NCBI RefSeq assembly: GCF_963666195.1 | Contig: NZ_OY762653.1 | Coordinates: 620,001-684,000, forward strand | Direction: 5' to 3' | Length of the DNA stretch: 64,000 nt | From: Trichococcus shcherbakoviae | GTDB lineage: Bacteria; Bacillota; Bacilli; Lactobacillales; Aerococcaceae | Shown here: one piece after another, positions 53,898 through 62,472 of the stretch | Numbering within the stretch: the first letter of the stretch is position 1 | Layout of the letters: each line of letters opens with the position of its first letter | Program-made: the position numbers and the translations under genes | The notes under the pieces: model-generated | Database searches by the model: none | What the model was told of the DNA's origin: nothing | What the model saw: only the letters and a program-made list of their open reading frames with translations

Positions 53898-54594
53898 GCA
53901 AAATCCCCTCCTTTTCGTCTTTCTTATTCTGAAGGTACAGCCCAAATCCGGAGGCCAGAATCGACGTCAGGACGATGGCGATGTTATGGTGCAGCAGACT
54001 CATCAACAGGACTGCTATGATGCTGGAAAATACAGCCGTCCAGAACACGATACGGTTCTCAATCTGGGAAATGAGCAGGAAGATGAACATCGCAATGAGG
54101 ATGTAATTCATCACAACCGGCGACAAAGCGATGCTCTTACCGGCCATCGCCCCGATCCCGGTGCTCAAAATCCAGGTAGCGTAGGCCGTGAGATTTGCGG
54201 CAATTGCTTTCGTTGGATTCCACATGCCTTCGGTTTTGAAATACAGCGTGTTGACAGCGAACGATTCATCGGTGATCGTCTGCGCAAAGAATATGCTGAA
54301 AACCGTGCTCTTCTCGCGGATTCTGTGGGCCAGGCTTGAACTCATCAAGAGATGCCTCAGATTGATGAAAAAGATCATGATCACCATTTCCAGTAGACCT
54401 GCCCCTGCCGCAGTCATCGAAGCGATCATGAACTGCGAAGCGCCCCCGTAGATGATCAGGCTCATCAGCATGACAGCCAACCAATGATAGCCGGCTTGCT
54501 GCAGCAGCACCCCGCAGGCCAAACCCATCGGAATGTAACCGAAACAAACCGGATAGATGGCTTTCATCCCAGCCAGCCACTCTTTTTTCGACAT
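53890..54594 (-). CDS. azlC: AzlC-family branched-chain amino acid permease
   Basis: 234 residues with several membrane segments and the AzlC blocks YPVCFGYIPMGLACGVLLQQ, IYGGASQFMIASMTAAGAG and INLRHLLMSSSLAHRIRE. The last is the signature of the family. AzlC and AzlD together export leucine, isoleucine or valine and confer 4-azaleucine resistance in Bacillus. GGAGGGAC precedes ATG 54594. A two-gene operon with azlD; no Lrp-type regulator is adjacent. Confidence 0.93.
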   Translation of the reverse strand: MSKKEWLAGMKAIYPVCFGYIPMGLACGVLLQQAGYHWLAVMLMSLIIYGGASQFMIASMTAAGAGLLEMVIMIFFINLRHLLMSSSLAHRIREKSTVFSIFFAQTITDESFAVNTLYFKTEGMWNPTKAIAANLTAYATWILSTGIGAMAGKSIALSPVVMNYILIAMFIFLLISQIENRIVFWTAVFSSIIAVLLMSLLHHNIAIVLTSILASGFGLYLQNKKDEKEGILRG

Positions 54595-54762
54595 ATTGTC
54601 CCTCCTCTAATCAAAAATTCATGTTAATTCCCATTTTATCACATGAGGAAGGAAGAATCGGCGTGATTCTGCATATTTTCAGAAAATCGTCATTTCCTTT
54701 TACAGAATACTGCAGATGCTTTAAAATAGAAGAAATGCTCTATTTTGAAAGGGGGGACTGCT

Positions 54763-55467
54763 GTGTATTCCATCAGCACATTGGAAATAACGATGCGCTT
54801 GCTTGCGGCGGTATTTGTCGGTGGCATCATCGGCTATGAACGCGAAGAGAATCGTCAAGCAGCGGGTCTGCGTACGAACATCATCGTTTCCGTTTCAGCT
54901 TGCCTCATCACCTTGATTCAGCTCGAGATCGCTTTTTACAGTCTGAACTTGGCGATTGCGAATCCGGATATCGCATCCAGCATCACGGTCGACTTCACGC
55001 GCATCATCGCCCAGATCGTCAGCGGTATCGGGTTCCTCGGCGCCGGCACGATCCTCATCACCAAACGGGATACGGTCACCGGCCTGACATCGGCAGCAAC
55101 GATTTGGACGGTCGCCGGTCTCGGGATTGCCGTCGGGATGGGTTATTATTTCCTATCTTTCATCGGCTGCCTGATTCTTTATGTCGTTCTGCATATCATC
55201 AAAAAACTCAGGACTTCCATCGGCGGGCTGCATGTGGAAATCCATTATCGCCACCAGGATTTGAAGAAAGCGATCGAATTGTTCCTTTCCGAGAACAACA
55301 TCGAGACTTCGGACATGAAGTTTCTGATCGAGAATCCGGAGAGCGATTACCCGAAATATATCGTCATCTACGGAATCGATTTGCCGCATTACTACAAGAA
55401 AAAGGATCTGGTGAACGATCTGATGAACATGAGCAAGGACATCACGAACGTAACCTTCGACCAATAG
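54763..55467 (+). CDS. MgtC/SapB-family membrane protein
   Basis: 234 residues. The N-terminal MgtC domain has about four membrane segments with RLLAAVFVGGIIGYEREENR and AGLRTNIIVSVSACLITL, then QIVSGIGFLGAGTILITKRD and GLTSAATIWTVAGLGIAVGMG, all diagnostic. A soluble C-terminal domain follows (HVEIHYRHQDLKKAIELFLS...), longer than in Salmonella MgtC and like the SapB branch. MgtC proteins affect magnesium homeostasis and ATP synthase; the role here is unknown. The start is GTG 54763 with AAAGGGGGG 6 bases upstream. Copy B of the structured element begins 5 bases past the stop. Confidence 0.9.
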   Translation: MYSISTLEITMRLLAAVFVGGIIGYEREENRQAAGLRTNIIVSVSACLITLIQLEIAFYSLNLAIANPDIASSITVDFTRIIAQIVSGIGFLGAGTILITKRDTVTGLTSAATIWTVAGLGIAVGMGYYFLSFIGCLILYVVLHIIKKLRTSIGGLHVEIHYRHQDLKKAIELFLSENNIETSDMKFLIENPESDYPKYIVIYGIDLPHYYKKKDLVNDLMNMSKDITNVTFDQ

Positions 55468-55471
55468 GAAA

Positions 55472-55587
55472 AGCGGTACAAGCCCGCTCTGCCTCGAAAG
55501 AAATTTAGGAAATCTGGTCCTGAATGAGCATCGCAGAGCGCAATGGGTCAGATTTATCTAATTTCCGAGAGGCAGGCTTGTACCGCT
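55472..55587 (+). repeat. Structured 3'-end hairpin element, copy B
   Basis: Stems: AGCGGTACAAGCC (55472-55484)/GGCTTGTACCGCT (55575-55587), 13 perfect pairs; CTGCCTC (55489-55495)/GAGGCAG (55569-55575); GAAATTTAG (55500-55508)/CTAATTTC (55558-55565) with one bulge; AAATCTG (55510-55516)/CAGATTT (55549-55555). The loop carries GAGCATCGCAGAGCGCAAT. Compared with copy A at 23241, the stem positions pair in both but with different bases (AAATCTG/CAGATTT against AAATCGT/ACGATTT; CTGCCTC/GAGGCAG against AGCCCT/AGGGCT). It begins 5 bases past the stop of the MgtC-family gene. Confidence 0.85.
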
Positions 55588-55685
55588 AGACATCATTTTT
55601 GATGCATGAAATATTTTACAAACCCGTAAAACATCTACAGTGATGCACCTTTGGATTGAAAATGTTTTATACTTGTCTAATATTT

Positions 55686-55736
55686 AAAAAGCATCCGAAC
55701 TGCACACATTTTATCGTGTGCGGCTCGGATGCTTTT
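55686..55736. terminator. Terminator of rpiA-pdp, usable in both directions
   Basis: AAAAGCATCCGA (55687-55698) pairs with TCGGATGCTTTT (55725-55736), with TGCACAC/GTGTGC(G) above it. It lies between the convergent MgtC-family and pdp genes. Confidence 0.88.
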
Positions 55737-55740
55737 GTGT

Positions 55741-57042
55741 TCAATCTAAGATGACACTGTGGATCAGCGTGATTTCTTTTTGTTCTTCACCGATGGAATA
55801 GGCTTCCTGGATCAGCTTTTCGGCCTGACCGAAATCTGCTTTGTTGGCGAACATTCTGACGATTGCTTCGCCTTTTTGAACTGGATCACCGACTTTTTTC
55901 AGAATCTTCAGTCCAGCCGACAGATCGATCGTGCTTTCTTTCGTGGCGCGTCCAGCCCCTAAAAGCATAGCGGCCACTCCGATATCATCCGCAACGATTT
56001 CCGTCACATACCCGGATGCTACTGCCAAAACATCCTGTTGGAGCGAGGCTTGCGGCATCAATGAATAATCATCCACGACTGCCGGGTTCCCGCCTTGGGA
56101 GGCTACAAAAACTTTGAATTTCTCCAAGGCTTTGCCGTTGCGGAGGTTTTCTGTCACAAGTGCACGGGCTTCAGCCAAATCAGCCGATTTCCCGCCCAGA
56201 TAGACCATCTGGCTTCCCAATTCGATACAGAGCGCCTCCAGGTCTTTCGGCCCGTTGCCCTTCAACGTTTCGATCGCTACTTCAACTTCCAAGGCGTTCC
56301 CTACAGCCACACCCAAAGGCTGGCTCATGTCGGAAATGATCGCCATCGTTTTGCGGCCGGCCAGATTGCCGATTTTGACCATCGCATGGGCAAGTGCCCG
56401 CGCATCCTCTTCCGTCTTCATGAACGCTCCGGCTCCGATTTTCACATCGAGCACGATCGCATCCGCACCGGCTGCGATTTTTTTGCACATGATCGAACTT
56501 GCGATCAGCGGCAATGAGTTCACGGTTCCGGTCACATCCCGCAGCGCATATAATTTTTTGTCTGCAGGGCAGAGGTTGCCGGATTGCCCGATTACGGCGA
56601 CCTTGTTTTCATTCACGATGGACGCAAAGGTCGCTTCGTCGATCTCCACGTGGAAGCCGGGGATCGATTCCAGTTTATCCAGCGTTCCGCCTGTATGCCC
56701 CAGTCCGCGTCCGCTCATTTTCGCTACCGGCACGCCGCAGCTGGCGACCAATGGAGCCAAAACCAACGTCGTCGTGTCGCCGACGCCACCGGTTGAATGT
56801 TTGTCGACTTTTATTCCTTCAATGGCGGAAAGATCGATCTGATCGCCGGACTCAGCCATGGCCATCGTCAATTCCATCCGCTCCTCATCGGTCATGTCCT
56901 GGAAAAATACGGCCATCGCCCATGCGCTCATCTGATAATCAGGGATCGACCCATCCGTGTAGCCATCGATGATGAAACGGATCTCTTCTTTCGTCAATGC
57001 TTTGCCTTCTTGTTTCTTGATAATTAAATCTACCATTCTCAT
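55741..57042 (-). CDS. pdp: Pyrimidine-nucleoside phosphorylase
   Basis: 433 residues of the thymidine/pyrimidine phosphorylase family. [20 protein letters not shown] at the N-terminus, [13 protein letters not shown] (phosphate site; KxSTGGVGD), [20 protein letters not shown], and a C-terminal PYNP domain. It splits uridine, thymidine or deoxyuridine to base and (deoxy)ribose 1-phosphate. The start is ATG 57042 with GGAGG 8 bases upstream. It follows rpiA by 78 bases; together they feed pentose from nucleosides into central metabolism. Confidence 0.95.
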   Translation of the reverse strand: MRMVDLIIKKQEGKALTKEEIRFIIDGYTDGSIPDYQMSAWAMAVFFQDMTDEERMELTMAMAESGDQIDLSAIEGIKVDKHSTGGVGDTTTLVLAPLVASCGVPVAKMSGRGLGHTGGTLDKLESIPGFHVEIDEATFASIVNENKVAVIGQSGNLCPADKKLYALRDVTGTVNSLPLIASSIMCKKIAAGADAIVLDVKIGAGAFMKTEEDARALAHAMVKIGNLAGRKTMAIISDMSQPLGVAVGNALEVEVAIETLKGNGPKDLEALCIELGSQMVYLGGKSADLAEARALVTENLRNGKALEKFKVFVASQGGNPAVVDDYSLMPQASLQQDVLAVASGYVTEIVADDIGVAAMLLGAGRATKESTIDLSAGLKILKKVGDPVQKGEAIVRMFANKADFGQAEKLIQEAYSIGEEQKEITLIHSVILD

Positions 57043-57120
57043 AGGCTTTTCCTCCATCTGAATCTGACTTTTCGAATATCAAGCACAGCGCAAAACGTTT
57101 TTGTGCATCTGAGTTGAAGC

Positions 57121-57798
57121 TTATCTTTTCGCTTCGATCACTTTCACGCCGTCTTTTGTACCGACCAAAACGGTATCCACACAATCCAGGAACAAACCAT
57201 GCTCCACGACACCGGTCAGATGGATCAGGTCCTCGGCAAGTGCCTTCGGATCCAAAATTTCACCCAGATGCAGATCGATGATGTTATTCTTCTCATCAGT
57301 CAAATAATAGTCCCCGGTTGCCGTCTTACGGAATTCCGGATTGTAGCCTTTTTCGTTGAATTTATTGAACAGTTGGATCGATCCGTAGCAGACAACTTCC
57401 ACTGGCAGCGGGAATGCGCCCAGATGTTTCACCATTTTGCTTTCATCGACGATCCAGATGACTTTCTTGGAATTATCGGCAACGATCTTTTCGAACAGCA
57501 AGGCTCCGCCGCCGCCTTTGATCCCTTGGAAATCTTCGCTGATTTCATCGGCTCCGTCCACTGTGATGTCGATGCAAGTAACTTCATCCACACTCTTCAA
57601 CGGAATCCCTAACGACTCAGCCAATTCCTTCGTTTGGATAGAAGTCGTCACCCCAGTGATCTTCAATCCTTCCTCGTTCACACGTCTACCGATTTCCTTC
57701 ACAAAATAATAAGCAGTCGAGCCCGTCCCCAGACCTACTGTCATACCGTCTTTGATGTATTCTGCAGCTTTTAATCCAACCAGTTCTTTTAGTTCCAT
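57121..57798 (-). CDS. rpiA: Ribose-5-phosphate isomerase A
   Basis: 225 residues, standard RpiA length. The motifs [12 protein letters not shown] (residues about 22-33), [26 protein letters not shown] (active-site Asp and Lys; key parts DGADE and KGGGGAL) and VDESK are all present. It interconverts ribose 5-phosphate and ribulose 5-phosphate. Start ATG 57798. It precedes pdp, a common pairing for pentose recovery from nucleosides. The region 57799-58087 upstream shows no clear additional feature beyond a TATAAT (58041-58046) ahead of sdaAB. Confidence 0.96.
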   Translation of the reverse strand: MELKELVGLKAAEYIKDGMTVGLGTGSTAYYFVKEIGRRVNEEGLKITGVTTSIQTKELAESLGIPLKSVDEVTCIDITVDGADEISEDFQGIKGGGGALLFEKIVADNSKKVIWIVDESKMVKHLGAFPLPVEVVCYGSIQLFNKFNEKGYNPEFRKTATGDYYLTDEKNNIIDLHLGEILDPKALAEDLIHLTGVVEHGLFLDCVDTVLVGTKDGVKVIEAKR

Positions 57799-58087
57799 TT
57801 TCTCACGCGTTCCTTTCAGGATGATGAGGTCATTATATCATATGAAAAGGAAGCGTTACTATGCCGGAATGCCGATAATGAGAGAGCTTTTGCAATACCA
57901 CATGAAAATTTCATTTTATGGATGAATCAGAAAGACACACACATTGTCCAGGTAATTTAATTTCTCGATTATTATTCATGTGTCATTAGAATCTGCTAAA
58001 AAGCGTGTTGGCGTCCTGTCATTCCTACAGCCTTTTCGCTATAATGAAATGCAAGCTTTCACGAATCGATAAGGAAAGGGGATCTTC

Positions 58088-58768
58088 ATGAGCCATACAT
58101 TCAGAAGCATATTCGACATCATCGGACCGGTGATGGTCGGCCCTTCCAGTTCGCATACTGCCGGCGCCCTGGCATTGGGGAAAGCGGCGGCGCAGCTGTT
58201 CGAGGTCAAGCCGAAAAAGGTCACGATCCACTACTACGAATCGTTCGCGGATACCCATCTCGGGCACGGCACCGATTTTGCGATCCTCGGCGGCATACTT
58301 GGTTTTGCGGCGGATGATCCGATGATTCCGCAATCCCTGAAGATGGCCGAATCCCAAAAGATAGCCGTGACATTCATCGAAGAGATCGGCGACTCCCCCG
58401 TCGGCCACCCGAACACAGCCAAGATGGTGTTGGAACGGGACAAGAAAAAAATATCCGTCACGGGCAGTTCCATCGGGGGCGGCTCGATCGTCCTGAACCA
58501 TGTTGCCATCGACAACTTTTCGATGCGTTTGGATGCGCATCTGCCTATCTATTTCATCCATCAGAATACGCTCCAATACCATCTTTACAGCGAGGCAGAA
58601 TGGCAGAATTATTTCGCATTCAAAGGCTATCCCCTGAATGATATCCGCATTTTCAGGGAGAGCGATACCGAATGGGTCATCCTCTATCTGGATACGGTCC
58701 CCACCAAAGAAATAATCTACGAAATCAACGAGCTGCCTTTCATCGAAAAGGCGATATTGATAAGTTAG
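58088..58768 (+). CDS. sdaAB: L-serine dehydratase, iron-sulfur-dependent, beta subunit
   Basis: 226 residues. The N-terminal block SIFDIIGPVMVGPSSSHTAGA is the conserved start of the beta chain (SSSHT binds substrate or phosphate), followed by a C-terminal ACT-like domain (WVILYLDTVPTKEIIYEINEL). With the alpha chain it deaminates L-serine to pyruvate and ammonia. AAGGGGATC precedes ATG 58088. It is followed after 18 bases by sdaAA. Confidence 0.95.
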   Translation: MSHTFRSIFDIIGPVMVGPSSSHTAGALALGKAAAQLFEVKPKKVTIHYYESFADTHLGHGTDFAILGGILGFAADDPMIPQSLKMAESQKIAVTFIEEIGDSPVGHPNTAKMVLERDKKKISVTGSSIGGGSIVLNHVAIDNFSMRLDAHLPIYFIHQNTLQYHLYSEAEWQNYFAFKGYPLNDIRIFRESDTEWVILYLDTVPTKEIIYEINELPFIEKAILIS

Positions 58769-58786
58769 GAAAGAAGGAATACGGCT

Positions 58787-59725
58787 TTGTACAATAAGAT
58801 TGCAGAACTGGTTACGGCCGCGGAGGAAAGCGGCAAACCGATTTCCGAATTGATGCTGCTGCAGGAAATGGCCAAGAGCCACCGAACGCGCGAGGATATT
58901 TGGGAACAGATGCGCAACAATTACCACGTCATGAAAGCCGCTGTCGAAAAAGGCTTAACTGGCGATGGCGTATTTTCCCCCACTGGTTTGACAGGCGGCG
59001 AAGCCGTGAAACTGCGGAACTACCGCCAACGCGGCAATACCCTTTCAGGCGACGACCTGCTGATTGCAGTGGAGAGCGCCATCGCCACGAACGAAGTCAA
59101 TGCTTCGTTGGGCATCATCTGCGCCACTCCGACTGCCGGTTCATCGGGGACTTTGCCCGGTGTTATGTTCGCGATCAAGGACAAGCTTGGGCTGACGGAG
59201 GAGCAGATGGTCCAAATGCTCTTCTGCGCCAGCGGGTTCGGCATGGTGATCGCCAACAATGCCATGATCGCGGGAGCCGCTGGAGGCTGCCAGGCCGAAG
59301 TCGGGAGTGCGTCCGGGATGGCAGCCGCTGCTGCCGTCGAAATCGCGGGTGGCACGCCAGAGCAGGCATCGGAAGCGATGGCGATGGCCATCAGCAATCT
59401 GCTCGGACTCGTCTGCGATCCGGTTGCCGGACTGGTGGAAATCCCCTGCGTCAAGCGCAATGCGATCGGTGCAGTCAACGCCTTGATCAGCGCCGATATG
59501 GCCTTGGCCGGACTGACGAACAAGATACCCGCCGACGATGTGATCGAAGCGATGCGCAAAGTCGGAAAAAACCTTCCCGCTTCCCTGCGCGAAACCGGCT
59601 TGGGCGGCCTTGCAGCCACCCGTGAAGGCGTACGCCTGAAAATGATGATCTTCGGCCAGCAGCTGGAAGTCAAGCCGGAATGGGTGGATGATCAGCCACC
59701 GGTCAAAGCGAATCCATTCGAATAG
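58787..59725 (+). CDS. sdaAA: L-serine dehydratase, iron-sulfur-dependent, alpha subunit
   Basis: 312 residues, the catalytic chain with an oxygen-sensitive [4Fe-4S] cluster. ICATPTAGSSGTLPGVMF (about 110-127), GAAGGCQAEVGSASGMA and VCDPVAGLVEIPCVKRNA hold the cysteines and substrate-binding residues. The start is TTG 58787 with GAAGGAA upstream, 18 bases after sdaAB. The enzyme yields 2-aminoacrylate as an intermediate, which the nearby RidA homologue could hydrolyse. The 52-bp hairpin array begins 84 bases downstream. Confidence 0.96.
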   Translation: MYNKIAELVTAAEESGKPISELMLLQEMAKSHRTREDIWEQMRNNYHVMKAAVEKGLTGDGVFSPTGLTGGEAVKLRNYRQRGNTLSGDDLLIAVESAIATNEVNASLGIICATPTAGSSGTLPGVMFAIKDKLGLTEEQMVQMLFCASGFGMVIANNAMIAGAAGGCQAEVGSASGMAAAAAVEIAGGTPEQASEAMAMAISNLLGLVCDPVAGLVEIPCVKRNAIGAVNALISADMALAGLTNKIPADDVIEAMRKVGKNLPASLRETGLGGLAATREGVRLKMMIFGQQLEVKPEWVDDQPPVKANPFE

Positions 59726-59808
59726 TGGGCGTCTCTCTCCTAATTGATTGACCTGAGATTCATCGTGCTGCATCCACATCAATGCTAGGAATGTCTAATA
59801 AAGCGGAA

Positions 59809-60138
59809 GAATCGGACATACAGAACACATTCAGATCGATTGTTGTCCGATATCTCATATGAATCGGACATCCCGAACACGTCCAGATCCAAACTTGTCC
59901 GATAACCCGCATGAATCGGACATCCCGAACACGTCCAGATCCAAACTTGTCCGATAACCCGCATGAATCGGACATCCCGAACACGTCCAGATCCAAACTT
60001 GTCCGATAACCCGCATGAATCGGACATCCCGAACACGTCCAGATCCAAACTTGTCCGATAACCCGCATGAATCGGACATCCCGAACACGTCCAGATCTAA
60101 ACTTGTCCGATAACCCGCATGAATCGGACATCCCGAAC
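59809..60138. repeat. 52-bp tandem hairpin array, locus 2 (seven right arms, six complete dyads)
   Basis: GAATCGGACAT recurs at 59809, 59861, 59913, 59965, 60017, 60069 and 60121: an exact 52-base period. Complete dyads are TGTCCGAT-N11-ATCGGACA with loop AACCCGCATGA; the first unit is diverged. Linkers (CCCGAACACGTCCAGATCCA plus AACT) are nearly identical, which shows recent expansion. The dyad and period equal those of the array at 23440-23622, while the linker is different. Because 52 is not a multiple of three, long false frames appear on the minus strand with a repeating protein pattern. It lies between sdaAA and the terminator of ridA. Confidence 0.93.
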
Positions 60139-60154
60139 ACAGTCCTATCAAATA

Positions 60155-60196
60155 AAAGAAGAACGGCTTCTCCAAGTGAGATAGCCGTTCTTCTTT
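60155..60196. terminator. Terminator between the array and ridA
   Basis: AAAGAAGAACGGCT (60155-60168) pairs perfectly with AGCCGTTCTTCTTT (60183-60196), serving ridA on the minus strand and, with its T-rich right arm, possibly sdaAA on the plus strand. Confidence 0.82.
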
Positions 60197-60203
60197 ATTA
60201 GTA

Positions 60204-60581
60204 TCAGTCTTTTCCTGCGATGGCTTCGATTTCGATGACGGCATCTTTCGGTAAAGCGGCAACCTGCACCAATGAACGGGCTGGTTTATGTTCGCCGAAG
60301 AATGCAGTGTATGCGCCGTTGATGGCGTCAAAATCGTTGATGTCCTTCACGAACACGTTGACTTTCACGATCGATTCCAACGATCCGCCGCCCGCTTTGA
60401 CGATTGTCAAAACATTGTTCAAGCTGGCTGTTGTCGCTGCTGCAGGGTCAGTCACAAGCTCTTTCGTTTCCATATCGATCGGTAATTGTCCGGATGAAAA
60501 GATGAAGCCGTTCTTTCTTGTTCCTTGCGAATAAGGTCCGATAGCTGCGGGCGCTTTGTCTGTACTTATGAATTTAGTCAA
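60204..60581 (-). CDS. ridA: RidA family reactive intermediate/imine deaminase
   Basis: 125 residues, standard length for RidA (YjgF/YER057c/UK114). The conserved blocks are APAAIGPYSQGTR, FIFSSGQLPID, NVLTIVKAGGGSLESIVKVN and the C-terminal PARSLVQVAALPKDAVIEIEA with the active-site arginine. It hydrolyses 2-aminoacrylate and related imines released by PLP and Fe-S serine/threonine dehydratases; the sda genes lie directly across the repeat array. The start is TTG 60581 with AGAAGG upstream. Confidence 0.95.
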   Translation of the reverse strand: MTKFISTDKAPAAIGPYSQGTRKNGFIFSSGQLPIDMETKELVTDPAAATTASLNNVLTIVKAGGGSLESIVKVNVFVKDINDFDAINGAYTAFFGEHKPARSLVQVAALPKDAVIEIEAIAGKD

Positions 60582-60716
60582 GAGATTACCTTCTTTCTTT
60601 TTAATCTTATTTTAATGATAGCACAACCTTGCGCGGATTGTGAAGCGGAATTTCTGCGACAGACTTATTGAGTATATTGTGAGTGCGTCTGCCAAACCAA
60701 TACAATCCAACTGATT

Positions 60717-61220
60717 TCAATCAGAAACCTTGGTAACAGATATTTCCCCTGTCAATTCTTTGATATGTTCTCCCCCTGAAACAGCTATTCCCAAATCATA
60801 CAACCCCCGATAACGTCCAAAGCTGCCATAATACATGACGACATTTCCCCATGGTTCGAAATATGCAAGTGTGCCAGCAGGACCTTCTGCACTTGGAGTG
60901 TTACTGGTATTCAGTTTTGTTGGCGGATAAAATATTTTTTCGTTGTTCCCATAATTCTCCACCATTATTTTCAACGGAAGCTGCTTATAGAGTGATCCTG
61001 CCGCAACACTATTATTTAGCATAAATACAACAGTATGCGTGTTATCTTGAATTTGTATCTGCATTTTATCTCCTCCACTCTCAATACCATTTTCTGACGA
61101 TTGGTTAATCTGTAGTCCTGAGTTCAAATCTATCTCACCTCTTTCAAAAGTTTGTCTAAAGCAAGCGGCTAATAGACAAACTGCGAAGAGCATGAAAGTT
61201 AGCAAGATTCTCTTTCTCAT
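60717..61220 (-). CDS. Putative lipoprotein with a cyclophilin-like fold
   Basis: 167 residues. Signal peptide MRKRILLTFMLFAVCLLAAC with lipobox LAAC; the mature protein begins at Cys20. After a linker of about 35 residues, MQIQIQDNTHTVVFMLNNSV, LPLKIMVENYGNNEKIFYPP and GTLAYFEPWGNVVMYYGSFG follow the pattern of the small cyclophilin-like family: sheet, LPLxxxxxxxxxxEK, then a GxLxYxxPxxxxxxFYG stretch. Members are usually stand-alone cytoplasmic proteins; a lipoprotein form is less usual. No clear terminator or partner gene; it lies between ridA and potD on the same strand. Fold assignment is tentative, function unknown. Confidence 0.72.
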   Translation of the reverse strand: MRKRILLTFMLFAVCLLAACFRQTFERGEIDLNSGLQINQSSENGIESGGDKMQIQIQDNTHTVVFMLNNSVAAGSLYKQLPLKIMVENYGNNEKIFYPPTKLNTSNTPSAEGPAGTLAYFEPWGNVVMYYGSFGRYRGLYDLGIAVSGGEHIKELTGEISVTKVSD

Positions 61221-61309
61221 TATCCCGCCTCGCTTAAATGAAATTCTAGTATGTTTCTATGCAAGCTTACCTCTTAACCTTAAGATTAAGTCAATATTTT
61301 TCTCCACAC

Positions 61310-61335
61310 AAAAAGCGACTTCTCAGCCGCTTTTT
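61310..61335 (-). terminator. Probable terminator of the pot operon
   Basis: On the minus strand AAAAAGCG...CGCTTTTT (61335-61310) forms a hairpin ending in T-residues, 67 bases after the potD stop. The gap 61221-61401 holds nothing else recognised. Confidence 0.5.
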
Positions 61336-61401
61336 GAAGAAAATTAGAATACTGACACTAAAAATGTTAGCTTATCCCCTACCCGCAATTCATCGTATCC
61401 T

Positions 61402-62472
61402 CTATTTCCGGAACATTTTGATTTCGAGGAACAAGTCATTATACGTTCCCAGGGTTTTGGCGCCTAGGTTTTCGTAGACCTCGAGTTTGTCCATGATTTC
61501 GTCGGAAGGATAAAACTGTTCGTCGCTGGTGATCTCGGGATCCATCAGCTCGATGGCAGTTTTGTTCGGTGTCGCGTAGCCGACGTATTCCGCATTGATT
61601 GCAGCATTTTCAGGTTCCAGCATGAAATTGATGAAGGCATAAGCGCCATCGATATTTCTTGCGGTCTTCGGTATGACGATATTGTCGAACCAGAGATTGG
61701 AGCCTTCCTCAGGGATTACGTAATGAAGATTTTCATTTTCCCAGAGCATCTCGCTGGCTTCTCCGGAGAAAGTCACGGCGATGGCCGCCTCCTCCTGGAT
61801 CATGTACATCTTGATTTCATCGGCAACGATCGCTTTGACGTTCGGCGTAATGTCCTTCAATTTCTCCGCAATCTCAGTCAAGATCATCGGGTCGGTTTCG
61901 TTCAGCGAGTAGCCTTCACTTTGGAGGGCCAGCCCCATTACTTCACGCGCCCCGTCGATCAGAAGCAGACTGTTCGCATAGCTCGGATCCCACAGATCGG
62001 ACCAGGAAGTGATCTCTTCCGTGACCATTTTGTCGTTGTAGATGATGCCCAAGGTTCCCCAGAAATAAGGGATAGAGTATTTGTTGCCTTCGTCGAACGG
62101 CAAATCCAGGAAGCGCGGATCGATATTCTCCAGACCATCGATCTTCGAATGGTCCAGTTCGATCAGCAAGCCCTCTTCAGCCATTTTGTCGATCATGTAC
62201 TCCGAAGGGATACTCAGATCGTAGGCCGTTCCGCCCTGTTTGACTTTGGTGTACATCGCCTCGTTCGAATCGAACGTTTCGTATGAAACTTTATACCCGG
62301 ACTCCTCTTCGAATTTTGTGATCAGCTCCGGTTCGATATAATCGCCCCAGTTGTAAATCGTCAGCGTATTCCCATCCGAAAAACCTTGCGCTCTGTTCAA
62401 GGAGTTAATTCCGAAAGCGATGACCGCACAAGCAAGCAGCACAGCAACCGCCATTCCCATTAATTTTTTCAT
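61402..62472 (-). CDS. potD: Spermidine/putrescine ABC transporter substrate-binding protein
   Basis: 356 residues of the PotD family. The N-terminal hydrophobic segment (GMAVAVLLACAVIAFGINSL) acts as signal or anchor; LLAC resembles a lipobox but hydrophobic residues continue beyond it. The mature part has LTIYNWGDYIEPELITKFEE, YKVSYETFDSNEAMYTKVKQ, YDLSIPSEYMIDKM, FWGTLGIIYND, and a C-terminal VGYATPNKTA. It captures polyamines outside the membrane for PotB-PotC. Its start overlaps the potC stop by 4 bases, and it is the last gene of the operon. Confidence 0.95.
   Translation of the reverse strand: MKKLMGMAVAVLLACAVIAFGINSLNRAQGFSDGNTLTIYNWGDYIEPELITKFEEESGYKVSYETFDSNEAMYTKVKQGGTAYDLSIPSEYMIDKMAEEGLLIELDHSKIDGLENIDPRFLDLPFDEGNKYSIPYFWGTLGIIYNDKMVTEEITSWSDLWDPSYANSLLLIDGAREVMGLALQSEGYSLNETDPMILTEIAEKLKDITPNVKAIVADEIKMYMIQEEAAIAVTFSGEASEMLWENENLHYVIPEEGSNLWFDNIVIPKTARNIDGAYAFINFMLEPENAAINAEYVGYATPNKTAIELMDPEITSDEQFYPSDEIMDKLEVYENLGAKTLGTYNDLFLEIKMFRK

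Noticed and set aside
58025-58927. 300-codon minus-strand frame opposite sdaAB/sdaAA
   Set aside because: It is the antisense shadow of two well-conserved genes and lacks any recognisable family pattern.
59760-60140. Apparent 126-residue repetitive protein (CSGCPIHAGYRT... pattern) on the minus strand, with two overlapping frames
   Set aside because: It is the 52-base tandem array read in rotating frames (52 is not a multiple of 3); no ribosome site and no family.
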